A stretch of DNA of 64,000 nt from Rhodococcus sp. SBT000017 (GTDB lineage Bacteria; Actinomycetota; Actinomycetes; Mycobacteriales; Mycobacteriaceae), in NCBI RefSeq assembly GCF_003688915.1, contig NZ_REFU01000001.1, forward strand, positions 2,604,001-2,668,000. The letters are read 5' to 3'. Position 1 is the stretch's first letter. Each line of letters starts with the position of its first letter. This document shows, piece by piece, positions 1 through 8,214 of the stretch. The notes below the pieces were generated by a model. It was not told the origin of the DNA and did not search any database. It saw only the letters and a list, made by a program, of their open reading frames with translations. The position numbers and the translations under genes were made by a program.

Positions 1-569
1 GGGCTCGCGGAGTACTGGTCGTCGCCGACGCGGTCAAACCCACCTCCGCCGAGGCGATCGAGCAGCTGCGGGGCCTGGGTTTGACGCCGATCATGCTCAC
101 CGGCGACAACGCAGCCGCCGCGCGTGCCATCGCCGACCAGGTCGGCATCCACGAAGTGATCGCGGAGGTGCTGCCCGCAGACAAGGTGGACGTCGTCAAA
201 AGGCTGCAGGAGCAGGGCAAGGTAGTGGCGATGGTCGGCGACGGCGTGAACGACGCCGCCGCGTTGGCGCAGGCCGACCTCGGTCTGGCGATGGGCACCG
301 GTACCGACGTTGCGATCGAAGCCAGCGATCTGACGTTGGTGCGCGGTGATCTGCGCGCAGCAGCGGATGCTATCCGCCTGTCCCGCCGAACGTTGGGCAC
401 CATCAAGGGCAACTTGTTCTGGGCGTTCGCCTACAACGTGGCCGCCCTCCCCTTGGCTGCGGCCGGGCTGCTCAATCCGATGCTGGCCGGTGCAGCGATG
501 GCGTTCTCGTCGGTGTTCGTGGTCAGCAACAGCTTGCGGTTGCGCCGGTTCAAGTCCCTCACCGGATAA
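1..569 (+). CDS. Cu(I)-type P1B ATPase, C-terminal part
   Basis: The reading frame is open from the left edge (first full codon at base 3), so this is the 3' end of a larger gene. The visible part holds the end of the P/ATP-binding domain (TGDN, then the [10 protein letters not shown] hinge motif) and the last two membrane helices. Helix 7 has the YN pair ([11 protein letters not shown]) and helix 8 has MAFSS followed by SN, the residues that mark Cu(I)-transporting P1B-1 ATPases. The protein would export cytoplasmic copper using ATP. The csoR gene 300 bp downstream fits a copper operon. The metal-binding N-terminus lies outside the window. Confidence 0.93.
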   Translation, partial: ARGVLVVADAVKPTSAEAIEQLRGLGLTPIMLTGDNAAAARAIADQVGIHEVIAEVLPADKVDVVKRLQEQGKVVAMVGDGVNDAAALAQADLGLAMGTGTDVAIEASDLTLVRGDLRAAADAIRLSRRTLGTIKGNLFWAFAYNVAALPLAAAGLLNPMLAGAAMAFSSVFVVSNSLRLRRFKSLTG

Positions 570-677
570 CCGCGCGGGTAGAACAAGCACCCAAAAGGCT
601 GGGGTGGGCGTGGCATGCAGGCGCGCCACCCCACCCCACCGCTACAACCCCGATGCAGCCTACGAAAGGAGAGGGCC

Positions 678-845
678 ATGTCCTTCGTGACAACGACCTT
701 GGTGCAGATCACCCGGCACCCGGCGACCCGAGCGGTGGCCCGCTGCGCGGTGATGTGCGCTGCGGCGGCGGCCCAGCGACGACTCGACGGACCGACCCTC
801 TCGCGCCATACCCCGGGCGGGCATAATCGAGGATGCTCGGCATGA
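678..845 (+). CDS. small ORF of 55 codons ahead of csoR
   Basis: A 55-residue ORF starts with ATG behind a good Shine-Dalgarno sequence (GAAAGGAGAG ending about 7 nt upstream). Its product begins MSFVTTTLVQ, is Ala/Arg-rich, has three Cys, and matches no family I recognise. It ends 23 nt before the csoR start and probably shares its transcript. It could be a leader peptide or a small accessory protein. The strong ribosome binding site is the main reason to keep it; coding evidence beyond that is thin. Confidence 0.4.
   Translation: MSFVTTTLVQITRHPATRAVARCAVMCAAAAAQRRLDGPTLSRHTPGGHNRGCSA
808..824. promoter_or_regulatory. possible degenerate CsoR box before csoR
   Basis: The sequence ATACCCCGGGCGGGCAT lies 45 nt before the csoR start. 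It has an ATACCCC half-site and a degraded GGGCAT half, resembling the ATACCCC-N2-GGGGTAT boxes found further right. Autoregulation of csoR is common, but this copy is imperfect and overlaps the preceding small ORF. Confidence 0.25.
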
Positions 846-868
846 CACTCGGATTCCAGGAGGACACC

Positions 869-1207
869 ATGGCCACTCCCGCGGCCGCGCAGGCACCCGC
901 CGAGACCGACGGCCATGATCACGCCGCGCACGGCTACATCACCGAAAAGGACGCCTACCTCAAACGCCTCAAGCGCATCGAAGGCCAGGCCCGAGGACTG
1001 CAGCGCATGGTCGAGGAAGACAAGTACTGCATCGACATCCTCACCCAGGTCTCGGCGATGACCAAAGCCTTGCAGGCGGTGGCCATGGGCCTGCTCGAAG
1101 CTCACATCAGCCACTGCGTGGTCGACGCCGCCATCGCCGGCGGTCCCCAAGCCGACGCGAAGATCAAAGAGGCCACCGACGCGATCTCACGGCTCGTCCG
1201 CTCCTGA
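869..1207 (+). CDS. csoR: copper-sensing repressor CsoR
   Basis: CsoR-family all-helical repressor of 112 residues. Starting ATG 869 has AGGAGG centred 8 nt upstream. The N-terminus carries a His-rich stretch (GHDHAAHG), followed by the family core YLKRLKRIEGQARGL. The copper-site residues are all present: Cys in KYCIDI, then 24 residues, then His in EAHISHC, then Cys four positions later (the C-H-C set). Apo-CsoR binds DNA and releases it on binding Cu(I). It follows the copper ATPase and probably controls it. The CsoR-family paralog at 59.3-59.6 kb lacks the His. Confidence 0.93.
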   Translation: MATPAAAQAPAETDGHDHAAHGYITEKDAYLKRLKRIEGQARGLQRMVEEDKYCIDILTQVSAMTKALQAVAMGLLEAHISHCVVDAAIAGGPQADAKIKEATDAISRLVRS

Positions 1208-1248
1208 GCACCGGCAGTGCGAAGCCATTCCTCGCCGTCCACTCCCGC

Positions 1249-2022
1249 GTGCTTGTCGGAAACCTCGGCGAGGCGGCGCAGGCAGAGACCGTCATGACCG
1301 AAACCGTATCGGCGATTCTGCGCGATCGCCGAGTCCTCGCCACCGTGGCAGCGCTGGCAATACTGGCAGTGGCTGCCGCCCTCGTACCCCGCCCGTCGAT
1401 CATTGTGGTGCGCGAGTGGGCGGAGTCGATGGGCCCGTCGTTCGTGGTGGTGTTCTTTCTGACCCAGGCGGTGTTGACGATTGCCCCGGTACCGCGCACG
1501 GTGTTCACCCTCAGCGCCGGACTGTTGTTCGGTCCCGCCACCGGGGTCGCCGTCACGATCGCCGCCACAACTGTCAGCGCTGTGCTGGCGTTGCTGCTGG
1601 TGCGCGCGCTCGGGCGCACCGCGGTGCAGGAGCGGCTGACGAATCCTGCGGTCAAGTCCATCGATGCCCGGTTGGCTCGGCGGGGGTGGCTGGCCGTCGG
1701 GTCCTTACGGCTCATTGCCCCGGCACCGTTCGCCCTGGTCAACTACTGCTCCGGACTCTCCGCGGTGCGCCTGCTGCCCTACACGACGGCCACTGTCGTG
1801 GGGATTCTGCCCGGTACGATCGCCGCGGTGCTGTTCGGGGACGCTTTGACCGGGCGAACGAATCCGGCATTGATAGTGGTGACGTCGGCCTGCGTGGCCG
1901 CCGGGGTGGCAGGATTGCTGGCCGACGCCCGCCTGCCGGTGTCGCAGGCACAGCCCAACACCGCAGATGGCGCATCGAGAAGCGGTCGCCTTCGTCGTCT
2001 GTTGCTGCCGGACCGCGGATAG
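1249..2022 (+). CDS. TVP38/TMEM64-family (DedA-like) membrane protein
   Basis: Integral membrane protein with five or six hydrophobic segments. It has the SAGLLFGPATG motif near residue 90 and the GILPGT motif near residue 185, both typical of the SNARE-associated/VTT domain family. The family moves or scrambles lipids; the role of this copy is unknown. Two starts are possible: GTG 1249 or ATG 1294 (MTETVSAIL); neither has a strong ribosome binding site. It follows csoR on the same strand by 41 nt, so it may be co-transcribed. Similar genes often sit beside metal-resistance ATPases, but no copper ligand motif is visible here. Confidence 0.85.
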   Translation: MLVGNLGEAAQAETVMTETVSAILRDRRVLATVAALAILAVAAALVPRPSIIVVREWAESMGPSFVVVFFLTQAVLTIAPVPRTVFTLSAGLLFGPATGVAVTIAATTVSAVLALLLVRALGRTAVQERLTNPAVKSIDARLARRGWLAVGSLRLIAPAPFALVNYCSGLSAVRLLPYTTATVVGILPGTIAAVLFGDALTGRTNPALIVVTSACVAAGVAGLLADARLPVSQAQPNTADGASRSGRLRRLLLPDRG

Positions 2023-2038
2023 GACGTGGCGAGAAATC

Positions 2039-2542
2039 CTACAATTTTGCTGCGCCTGCACCGCCAAAGCCAGCGGAGTTGCCGAACTCCTGACCTACGC
2101 GAGAAGTAGGGCACGCGCGTTCCCCGCGGATTCGCAGTCGAAGAGCCCACACCATCACCCCCACCGACATCACTCCGATTACGGGCTGCACGGGTGCCCA
2201 TAGATCCAGAGCACCGCTCACCCCGACCGCCACCACTACCAGTTTGTTGCATATCGGACATCCGACTGCCAACAACGACAACGCATTCGCACTGACCCCT
2301 ACACGGGAAGAAACCGACGACGCCAGCCCAGTGCTCACGTATGTCGCAAGAATGAGGCCACTGAGAACTGCGGTGGCAATCCACACCGGATAGTTCCACC
2401 ACAACACCGGGGTCATTCGAACGTAGAACGCAGTGTGGATGATCCCGGTGGGGATCGCCACGACCAGCGCGGCCACCGTCGCGCCCAGTAACGCGGCCAC
2501 CCAACGCCGCGCCGGCCAGTCACGCATCGTCACAGTCGTCAT
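2039..2542 (-). CDS. CPxCNK membrane protein, copy 1
   Basis: Membrane protein of 167 residues with four predicted helices. Between helices 3 and 4 lies LLAVGCPICNKLVVVAVGVSGALDLWAPVQP, quoted here only as the key motif GCPICNK followed by SGALDLWAPVQP. The same block (GCPVCNK, SGALGLWAPIQP) occurs in the protein at 46.9-47.4 kb, so the two are paralogs. The CxxC pair in a membrane setting suggests thiol chemistry or metal binding, but I know no function. ATG 2542 is chosen because a palindromic operator lies 35 nt upstream, the same spacing as at resB. The upstream ATG at 2575 would put the operator inside the initiation region. Confidence 0.8.
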   Translation of the reverse strand: MTTVTMRDWPARRWVAALLGATVAALVVAIPTGIIHTAFYVRMTPVLWWNYPVWIATAVLSGLILATYVSTGLASSVSSRVGVSANALSLLAVGCPICNKLVVVAVGVSGALDLWAPVQPVIGVMSVGVMVWALRLRIRGERACPTSRVGQEFGNSAGFGGAGAAKL

Positions 2543-2576
2543 CCCTCTCCCGGTCAGCGGATACCACCCCACCATC

Positions 2577-2593
2577 TACTATGAATGATAGTA
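2577..2593. promoter_or_regulatory. TACTATG-type palindromic operator, site 1
   Basis: TACTATG-AAT-GATAGTA, inside the longer perfect inverted repeat CTACTAT-N5-ATAGTAG (2576-2594). It lies 35 nt before the minus-strand start at 2542. The same 7-3-7 arrangement followed by GTT occurs at 9874 and 15253. The style recalls BlaI/CopY-type dyads; the cognate regulator is not in this window. Confidence 0.65.
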
Positions 2594-2823
2594 GTTTGCA
2601 GGTGCGGTGAGTCGGCGTCAATCGACGCCGACTCGCCGCCCATACGGCACAGGCGTCGAGCGTCGACGCGAGCCTCAGCCGACCGTGAGGAACCGTCTAC
2701 GACTGCCGATACCCGACAATGGTGACCGGCGAGGCCGGACACAGTCCCATGCGGCTCTCGCCGCGCTCCGTTTCCTTCGCTGGTGACGCAGGGAACCCAC
2801 ACCGACCCCAGAGGATTTCTTCT

Positions 2824-3890
2824 GTGCATTCTTTTTCAGGCCCGACGCGGCGTGTCCGCGCTACCCTGATCGCCTCGATCATCGTTGTTGCCGCGGCATT
2901 TTCGGTAAATGCTCCAGCTTCGGCGGACCCTGCTGCACCCCCGGTGAACGCATCCGAAGCCGTACGACAACTCGCTGAACTCAATGCGACCGCCTTCACT
3001 CTCACCGAGAGCATGTACGCCGCGCAGGACACCCTCGATCGTCGCCGCGGCGAACTGAGTACCGCAGTTCAATTCGCCCACGAGACCTCGGCGGCGGCTC
3101 GGGAAGCCGAAGTGGCCGCATCTGCCAACCGTCGAGCACTGGCCACAGCTGTCGACGCCGCGTACAAAGGTGTACCGCAGTCCCCTCTCGGGCCGTTCTG
3201 GTCGCGGACAGCCCACAGCAACTACTCGATCAGATGGTGTTGTTGGACCGGATCCTCGCCGATCGAGCCGCTGCACTCGCCGACTCGACACAGATCGACG
3301 ACGAAGCGCGAGACCAGCTCGAACAAGCCCGGCAAGCACAGGCGTCCGCTGCGGTAGCCGAGGCGGACGCCGCACGTACACAACGCGACCTCGAGCAACG
3401 CCAGACCGACCTGGCCGATCAGATCGCCAAAATCACCGACCAATTCGCCGCCCTCACCGATGCGGATCGAGCTGCCATCGTCAGCCCCGGCACCACGAAT
3501 CCTTCCGAGCTACCCGCCGCCGTCTCGGCTGCGAGTGGAACATCAGCGGAGGCGATGCGCATCGCCCTCGACCAACTCGGCAAACCCTATTCCTGGGGAG
3601 CTACCGGGCCGGGGTCCTTCGATTGCTCCGGACTGATCTACTTCGCCTACAAACAACTGGGACTGACCGTTCCACGCGTGGCCGCAGACCAAGCACGAGC
3701 GGGCACACCTGTCTCCCGCGAATCAGTGCAACCGGGTGACTTCATCTCTCTCTACTCACCGATCGGACACATCGGGATCTACATCGGCGACGGGAAATAC
3801 GTCAACGCCCCCACCGGCGGCGACGTCGTCAAAGTCGCGCCCGTTCCCTGGGATGAAGTGACCGCAATCAACCGGCCCATCGCCACCTGA
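2824..3890 (+). pseudogene. secreted NlpC/P60 peptidoglycan hydrolase, frameshifted
   Basis: The first half starts at GTG 2824 (AGAGG 8 nt upstream), has a signal peptide ending at NAPASA and a coiled-coil region. Near 3165-3215 the frame is lost. The second half continues in another frame with VLVADSPQQLLDQM, more coiled coil, and a C-terminal NlpC/P60 domain: DCSGLIYFAY (catalytic Cys), then GHIGIYIGDGKYVNAP (catalytic His). Together they give one typical RipA-like endopeptidase of about 350 residues that would cleave peptide stems in the wall. A single missing base explains the break. Either the gene is dead or the sequence has an error there. Confidence 0.85.
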
Positions 3891-3990
3891 TTCGATGTCC
3901 ACGGTCCGGACGCCGCGACTGCGAGGAGACCGGATGCCCGTGTGGCAGACCGGTAAGATCGAACCGGTGAGGACTTCAGCCACGGAACCT

Positions 3991-4413
3991 ATGAACCAGA
4001 AGTGGCTCCTAGGTGCTGTTTGCGCTTCGATAGTGCTGTTCGGAGTCCTTCTCATGCATTCTGCGCCGATGTCGTTCGCAACGGCGACGAGTATCGGCGA
4101 ACACTCGATGACCTCGACGGTGAGCGCTCCACCTGCCGTCGACGAGCATTCGGGAGCATCATCTGCGACAGCATCGGAGAGTGGTTCCGCAGCACACTGC
4201 GGGAACGGCTGTGGCGATCACAGCTCGGTCATGCATCTGTGTCTGGCTATCATCGGTGCTGTCGCGGCGTTGGCCGTCTTACGGGCAATCGTTGTGGGCT
4301 TCGCCGGTTCTCTCGTCCACGCTGCGCGGCTGTCGGCAGTTCGTCGTCGAACCGGGCACCCGCCGCCCTGGACCATTTTCACTCTCTCCGAATTGTCTGT
4401 GCTTCGGATCTGA
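3991..4413 (+). CDS. DUF6153-like membrane protein
   Basis: Protein of about 140 residues: N-terminal helix (WLLGAVCASIVLFGVLLMH), a Ser/Thr/His linker with HCGNGCGDHSS, a second helix starting HLCLAIIGAV, and a C-terminal ending ELSVLRI. The HLCLAI block and the final LSVLR(I/V) are features I associate with the actinobacterial DUF6153 family, often found next to copper genes such as DUF305. Function is unknown; the Cys/His-rich linker could bind metal. ATG 3991 is the likely start, GTG 3967 an alternative. It precedes the DUF305 gene by 91 nt. Confidence 0.6.
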   Translation: MNQKWLLGAVCASIVLFGVLLMHSAPMSFATATSIGEHSMTSTVSAPPAVDEHSGASSATASESGSAAHCGNGCGDHSSVMHLCLAIIGAVAALAVLRAIVVGFAGSLVHAARLSAVRRRTGHPPPWTIFTLSELSVLRI

Positions 4414-4504
4414 CAGGTGACTCACCGTTGTGTGAGACACAGATGTCGACGGGTCAGTGTGCCTGTCGATCCGAACCACCCCACCATAATTTCAGGAGTT
4501 TGTT

Positions 4505-5176
4505 ATGCGTTCGAATCGATCTACCCGTTTCACGATCGCGATAACGGCGGCTTCCGCTGTCGCCGCCGCAGTTCTCGCTGGCTGCAGCAGTAACGACGGC
4601 GAAATGAACATGCCCGGCATGTCGAGCAGCGATACACCGGCCTCGTCGTCCTCCGAGAATTCCGCCGAAGCATCGGCCGAATTCAACGATGCCGATGTCA
4701 CGTTCGTCGAAGGGATGTACCCCCACCATGCACAAGCGGTGGAGATGGCTTCACTTGTCGACGGCCGAACCGAGAATGCTCAGGTCATCGAGCTGGCCCA
4801 GGCCATCGAAGCAGCTCAAGCACCGGAGATGGAGCAGATGAATGCCCTGCTCACCGCATGGGGACAGCCCGCAGCGTCCGCCGACATGGGCGGAATGGAC
4901 ATGGGCGGAATGGACATGGGCGGTATGGACATGGGGAGCGGTGGCATGACCGGCATGATGAGCCAGGAAGACATGGACATGTTGTCGGCCGCTAACGGAG
5001 CGGAGTTCGACTCCATGTGGCTCACCATGATGATCGAGCACCACAAGGGGGCAATCGAGATGGCTCAGATCGAGTTGGCCGACGGCTCCAATGCTGATGC
5101 CAAGGAGCTTGCCTCCACAATCATCGATGCGCAGCAGAGCGAAATCTCCACAATGGAAAGTTTGCTCGCCCAGTAA
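4505..5176 (+). CDS. DUF305 lipoprotein, copper-associated
   Basis: Lipoprotein of 223 residues: signal peptide with lipobox LAGC at about residue 27, then two halves of the DUF305 fold. Key motifs are VEGMYPHHAQAVEMA and MWLTMMIEHHKGAIEMA, both with paired His. A Met-rich insert (MGGMD repeated three times, near residues 120-140) looks like a Cu(I)-binding loop. DUF305 proteins are extracytoplasmic metal-binding proteins linked to copper tolerance. AGGAG lies 8 nt before ATG 4505. It fits the copper block to the left. Confidence 0.9.
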   Translation: MRSNRSTRFTIAITAASAVAAAVLAGCSSNDGEMNMPGMSSSDTPASSSSENSAEASAEFNDADVTFVEGMYPHHAQAVEMASLVDGRTENAQVIELAQAIEAAQAPEMEQMNALLTAWGQPAASADMGGMDMGGMDMGGMDMGSGGMTGMMSQEDMDMLSAANGAEFDSMWLTMMIEHHKGAIEMAQIELADGSNADAKELASTIIDAQQSEISTMESLLAQ

Positions 5177-5204
5177 CTCTCAATTCTGGGAACTATCAAC
5201 CGTA

Positions 5205-5236
5205 GGGCGGGGCTCGGCTAATACCGAGCCCCGCCC
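5205..5236 (+). terminator. rho-independent terminator after the DUF305 gene
   Basis: A 13-bp perfect GC-rich stem (GGGCGGGGCTCGG with its complement) around a 6-nt loop, followed by TTCGGTTT. It begins 28 nt after the DUF305 stop. The remaining bases to 5492 contain no coding region or signal I can support. Confidence 0.85.
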
Positions 5237-5492
5237 TTCGGTTTCGAAGGACCTGGCCCTTTTAGCTGCCACACCGATCAACACGGCCCCGGAAACATGC
5301 CCTCCCCTGCTGATGCACCCGCCTGCGGGGTCCTTGGGACACGCAGATCCGCGGTAGGGACAGGGGGCGGCTCTCGGATCGGGTCATCGCGGCCCGGCGG
5401 GGGCGCGCCGTCGACAGAGAGTGGGTTCGATACCACCGGCACTGGCAGTTGGGGAGGCGTGGTCTTGCACGTGCGGCTGCTCGGTTTCCTTC

Positions 5493-6314
5493 TCAGATGG
5501 GTAATACAACCGAACTGACGAATTCATTGCGTATCCAGGCAATGAACAGACCCCACACCCCCGTCAGCAGGGCGACACCGACGGCGATCATGATCACTCC
5601 GCCTGCCACTTTGATTCTCTGCGAGTTCCGCCGTAGCCAGCCGACACCGCGCATCGCCGAACTCGAGCCGAACGCGAGGACCACGAACGGTAGACCGAGT
5701 CCCAGACAGTAGGCGACGATGAGAGTGACGCCGCGCGCTGCGGTTGCGCCTTCAGTGCCAGCGGCAACGGACAACACCCCGGCGAGCGTGGGGCCAAGGC
5801 ACGGCGTCCAGCCGAGCGCGAACACGCCACCGAGCAGCGGCGCTCCAGCAAGAGACGAGATGGTTTGCGGCGCGAATCGAGTGTCGCGTTGGAATGCGGG
5901 AATGAACCCGATGAACGTCAAGCCCATGATGATCGTGATGGCACCGCCGACCTGCTGAAGCACCTGTTCGTTGATGCGCAGGGTGCCGATGACCCCGAAA
6001 ATCGAGGCGGTGGCGAGGACGAAGACGATGGTGAAGCCGGCGACGAACAACCCCGCTGCACCTGCCACGCGCCAGCGGCTTGCCAGCTTCGGCGGTGCTT
6101 CACCAGTCGAGGCGGCGGCGAGCGACGGCACGTCGGCACCTGCGATGCCCGCCAGGTACGACAGGTAGCCCGGCACCAGGGGCACCACGCACGGTGACGC
6201 GAACGAGACCAGCCCGGCGAGCATACATGCGGCGATCGCCAGTACCAGAGGTCCGCTCGATGCCAGATTTTGGAACGTCGAGCCAACGCCGCCTTGGGCA
6301 AGAAGAACAGTCAT
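5493..6314 (-). CDS. ccdA: cytochrome c biogenesis protein CcdA
   Basis: Protein of 273 residues with six membrane helices. The two conserved Cys regions are VSFASPCVVPLVPGYLSYLAG (helix 1, with the PCVxPL motif) and ALGWTPCLGPTLAGVL (helix 4). CcdA carries reducing power from thioredoxin across the membrane to ResA-type proteins, which keep apocytochrome c reduced for heme attachment. It overlaps the resA stop by 4 nt (ATGA), so the two are translationally coupled. It is the last gene of the resB-ccsB-resA-ccdA set on this strand. Confidence 0.93.
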   Translation of the reverse strand: MTVLLAQGGVGSTFQNLASSGPLVLAIAACMLAGLVSFASPCVVPLVPGYLSYLAGIAGADVPSLAAASTGEAPPKLASRWRVAGAAGLFVAGFTIVFVLATASIFGVIGTLRINEQVLQQVGGAITIIMGLTFIGFIPAFQRDTRFAPQTISSLAGAPLLGGVFALGWTPCLGPTLAGVLSVAAGTEGATAARGVTLIVAYCLGLGLPFVVLAFGSSSAMRGVGWLRRNSQRIKVAGGVIMIAVGVALLTGVWGLFIAWIRNEFVSSVVLPI

Positions 6315-6943
6315 TCGTCTGCTATCCGTTCGACGACAGGGAGCAGGTCTTCGGCGAGGAGGGCACGCATGAACACTGCCGCCACCCGGTGCTCTCGATC
6401 GAGTACCAGCGTCGAGGGAATCACGCTGGTCGGGTAGTTCCCGCCGAGGGCGATCAGCGTCCGCATCGAGGGGTCGTAGATCGAGGCGTAGGAGACATTG
6501 TTGTCGACAACGAAGTCCTGCGCTTTGTCCTTCTGCGGATCTCGAACATTGATACCGAGGAACTGCACACCGCGCTCGCGGGTTGCTTCGTAGACCTCTT
6601 CGAGGTCGTCGGCTTCGCCGCGGCAGGGGCCGCACCACTGACCCCAGAGATTGATCACGACCACCTCGCCGTCATAGTCCGACAGAGCGGTGTTCTTACC
6701 TTCCTCCATCAGATCGGGTCCGGCGAGTTCACCGATGGTTCCGCGCGTTTCGGGGGGATCGTAGACGATGTCGGTTTGACCACCGGGTGCAACGAAATCG
6801 AAGCTACCTCCGGAGGGCACGGCGTCGGCGCCTGCGGAACATCCGGAGACCAGGAGTACAACGGCAAGGATGGATGCCGTTGCCGTGGCGGGCAGACTGC
6901 TCTGTTCGCGTGTGCGAGCCCCCGTAGGGCGGCCGAGTCTCAT
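6311..6943 (-). CDS. resA: ResA/TlpA-like thiol-disulfide lipoprotein
   Basis: Thioredoxin-fold lipoprotein of 210 residues. The N-terminus has a signal peptide with lipobox LVSGC. The active site is NLWGQWCGPCRGE (WCGPC), and the cis-Pro loop is near GGNYPTSVIPST. It would reduce the CXXCH disulfide of apocytochrome c outside the membrane, receiving electrons from the overlapping CcdA. The 295 bp between this gene and ccsB show no gene, which is unusual because these genes are often packed tightly. It may have its own promoter there. Confidence 0.92.
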   Translation of the reverse strand: MRLGRPTGARTREQSSLPATATASILAVVLLVSGCSAGADAVPSGGSFDFVAPGGQTDIVYDPPETRGTIGELAGPDLMEEGKNTALSDYDGEVVVINLWGQWCGPCRGEADDLEEVYEATRERGVQFLGINVRDPQKDKAQDFVVDNNVSYASIYDPSMRTLIALGGNYPTSVIPSTLVLDREHRVAAVFMRALLAEDLLPVVERIADE

Positions 6944-7238
6944 GAAGTCGACGCCTTTGCTGCAGTACGGATCTGCGCCGATGTCTCGAACATCGTGGGA
7001 TCGGTGACGCGGTCGATGCCCCAGTCTTGGCCGGTGACGAAGCTCGGGGCACTGTGACTTCCCTCTCCGGAATGCACTACGGACACGAGGCAGTCAGTTG
7101 ATTCGGATCGTGGTCGTGGCTCCTGGATCCTGGTCCGGTCGATACCCGGTCGGCAACACCGGCCGGGTCGACGCGGGATTGACGCGACCGGTGCCGCATG
7201 ACCTCGCCGAAGCACAGGGCGGCGGCTAGCAGGCGACA

Positions 7239-8210
7239 TCAGTTCAAACCCGCGTACGAATGCAGTCCGGAGACCACCATGTTGATGATGAACAGGTTGA
7301 ACAGCATGGCCACGAATCCGGCGATGTTGATCCACGCGGCCCGGGTGTCACGCCACCCGCTGGTGGCCCGGGCGTGCAGGTACGCGGCGTAGATGATCCA
7401 CGCGATGAATGAGACCGTCTCTTTCGGGTCCCAGCCCCAGAACCGACCCCACGCGGCCTCGGCCCAGATCGCGCCGAGGATGACACCGATTCCGAACAGG
7501 GGAAACGCGAAGATGGTGGTCTTGTACGCCAGCACGTCGAGCGAGTGCGCCGAGGGGAGACGAGCGACGATCCGGCCCACTCTGCTGTCGGGGACGGCGT
7601 TGTTGTTGGGATATCGGATCCGGATCAGGAACAATGTGCTGGCTGCACCGGAGATCAGGAACACCCCGCTGCCGAGCGAGACGACGGAGACGTGCACGGG
7701 GAGCCAATACGACTGCAAGGCTGGTACGACGGGCGCCGCGTTGGCATAGAGCACAGTTCCGGCAATGAAGAGCAGGATCAAGGTCGGCACGAGGACGAAC
7801 AACCATAGTGTGCGCAGTTGCTCCGAGCGCAGCACGATCAGTCCGGCAAGTATGCCGGCCGCGCATGTGACGGAGACGAATTCGTACATGTTTCCCCACG
7901 GCGGGCGGCCAGTGGCGATCCCGCGCAGGACGATCGACCCGATATGCAAAGTGAGTGCGAGCATTACCAGGGCGAGTCCCGTGCGGCCCAGGCGTTCGGA
8001 CGGGGCTCTTCGCTCGGGGACCGGCACGTATCCCGGTGTCGATGATGTCGCTGCGATCAGTTGCGGATGCAGACTCGAGGCCCGGCTCAGAGTCGCTGTT
8101 CGTGTCGTTGCGAGTTGTGCGATGAACAGGATCGCGGCGAGAAGGTAGACCACGAAGGCGGTCTCGAAACTGATGTCGCTCCAGCGGGCGAGGTTGTCGT
8201 CGATCGGCAT
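7239..8210 (-). CDS. ccsB: cytochrome c synthase subunit CcsB/ResC
   Basis: Membrane protein of 323 residues with about eight helices. It contains the heme-handling signature AAWGRFWGWDPKET (WGxFWGWDPKE) near residue 245 and the PWGNMYEF motif near residue 110. It ends with INMVVSGLHSYAGLN, with the conserved HSYA. With ResB it forms the system II cytochrome c heme lyase. ATG 8210 starts 4 nt after the resB stop. Confidence 0.95.
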   Translation of the reverse strand: MPIDDNLARWSDISFETAFVVYLLAAILFIAQLATTRTATLSRASSLHPQLIAATSSTPGYVPVPERRAPSERLGRTGLALVMLALTLHIGSIVLRGIATGRPPWGNMYEFVSVTCAAGILAGLIVLRSEQLRTLWLFVLVPTLILLFIAGTVLYANAAPVVPALQSYWLPVHVSVVSLGSGVFLISGAASTLFLIRIRYPNNNAVPDSRVGRIVARLPSAHSLDVLAYKTTIFAFPLFGIGVILGAIWAEAAWGRFWGWDPKETVSFIAWIIYAAYLHARATSGWRDTRAAWINIAGFVAMLFNLFIINMVVSGLHSYAGLN

Positions 8211-8214
8211 GGCG

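Noticed and set aside
2600..2823. Possible c-di-AMP (ydaO) riboswitch before the NlpC/P60 gene
   Set aside because: Such leaders are common for actinobacterial NlpC/P60 genes, but I could not place the conserved core elements; only a GACGCAGGGAACCC stretch is suggestive.
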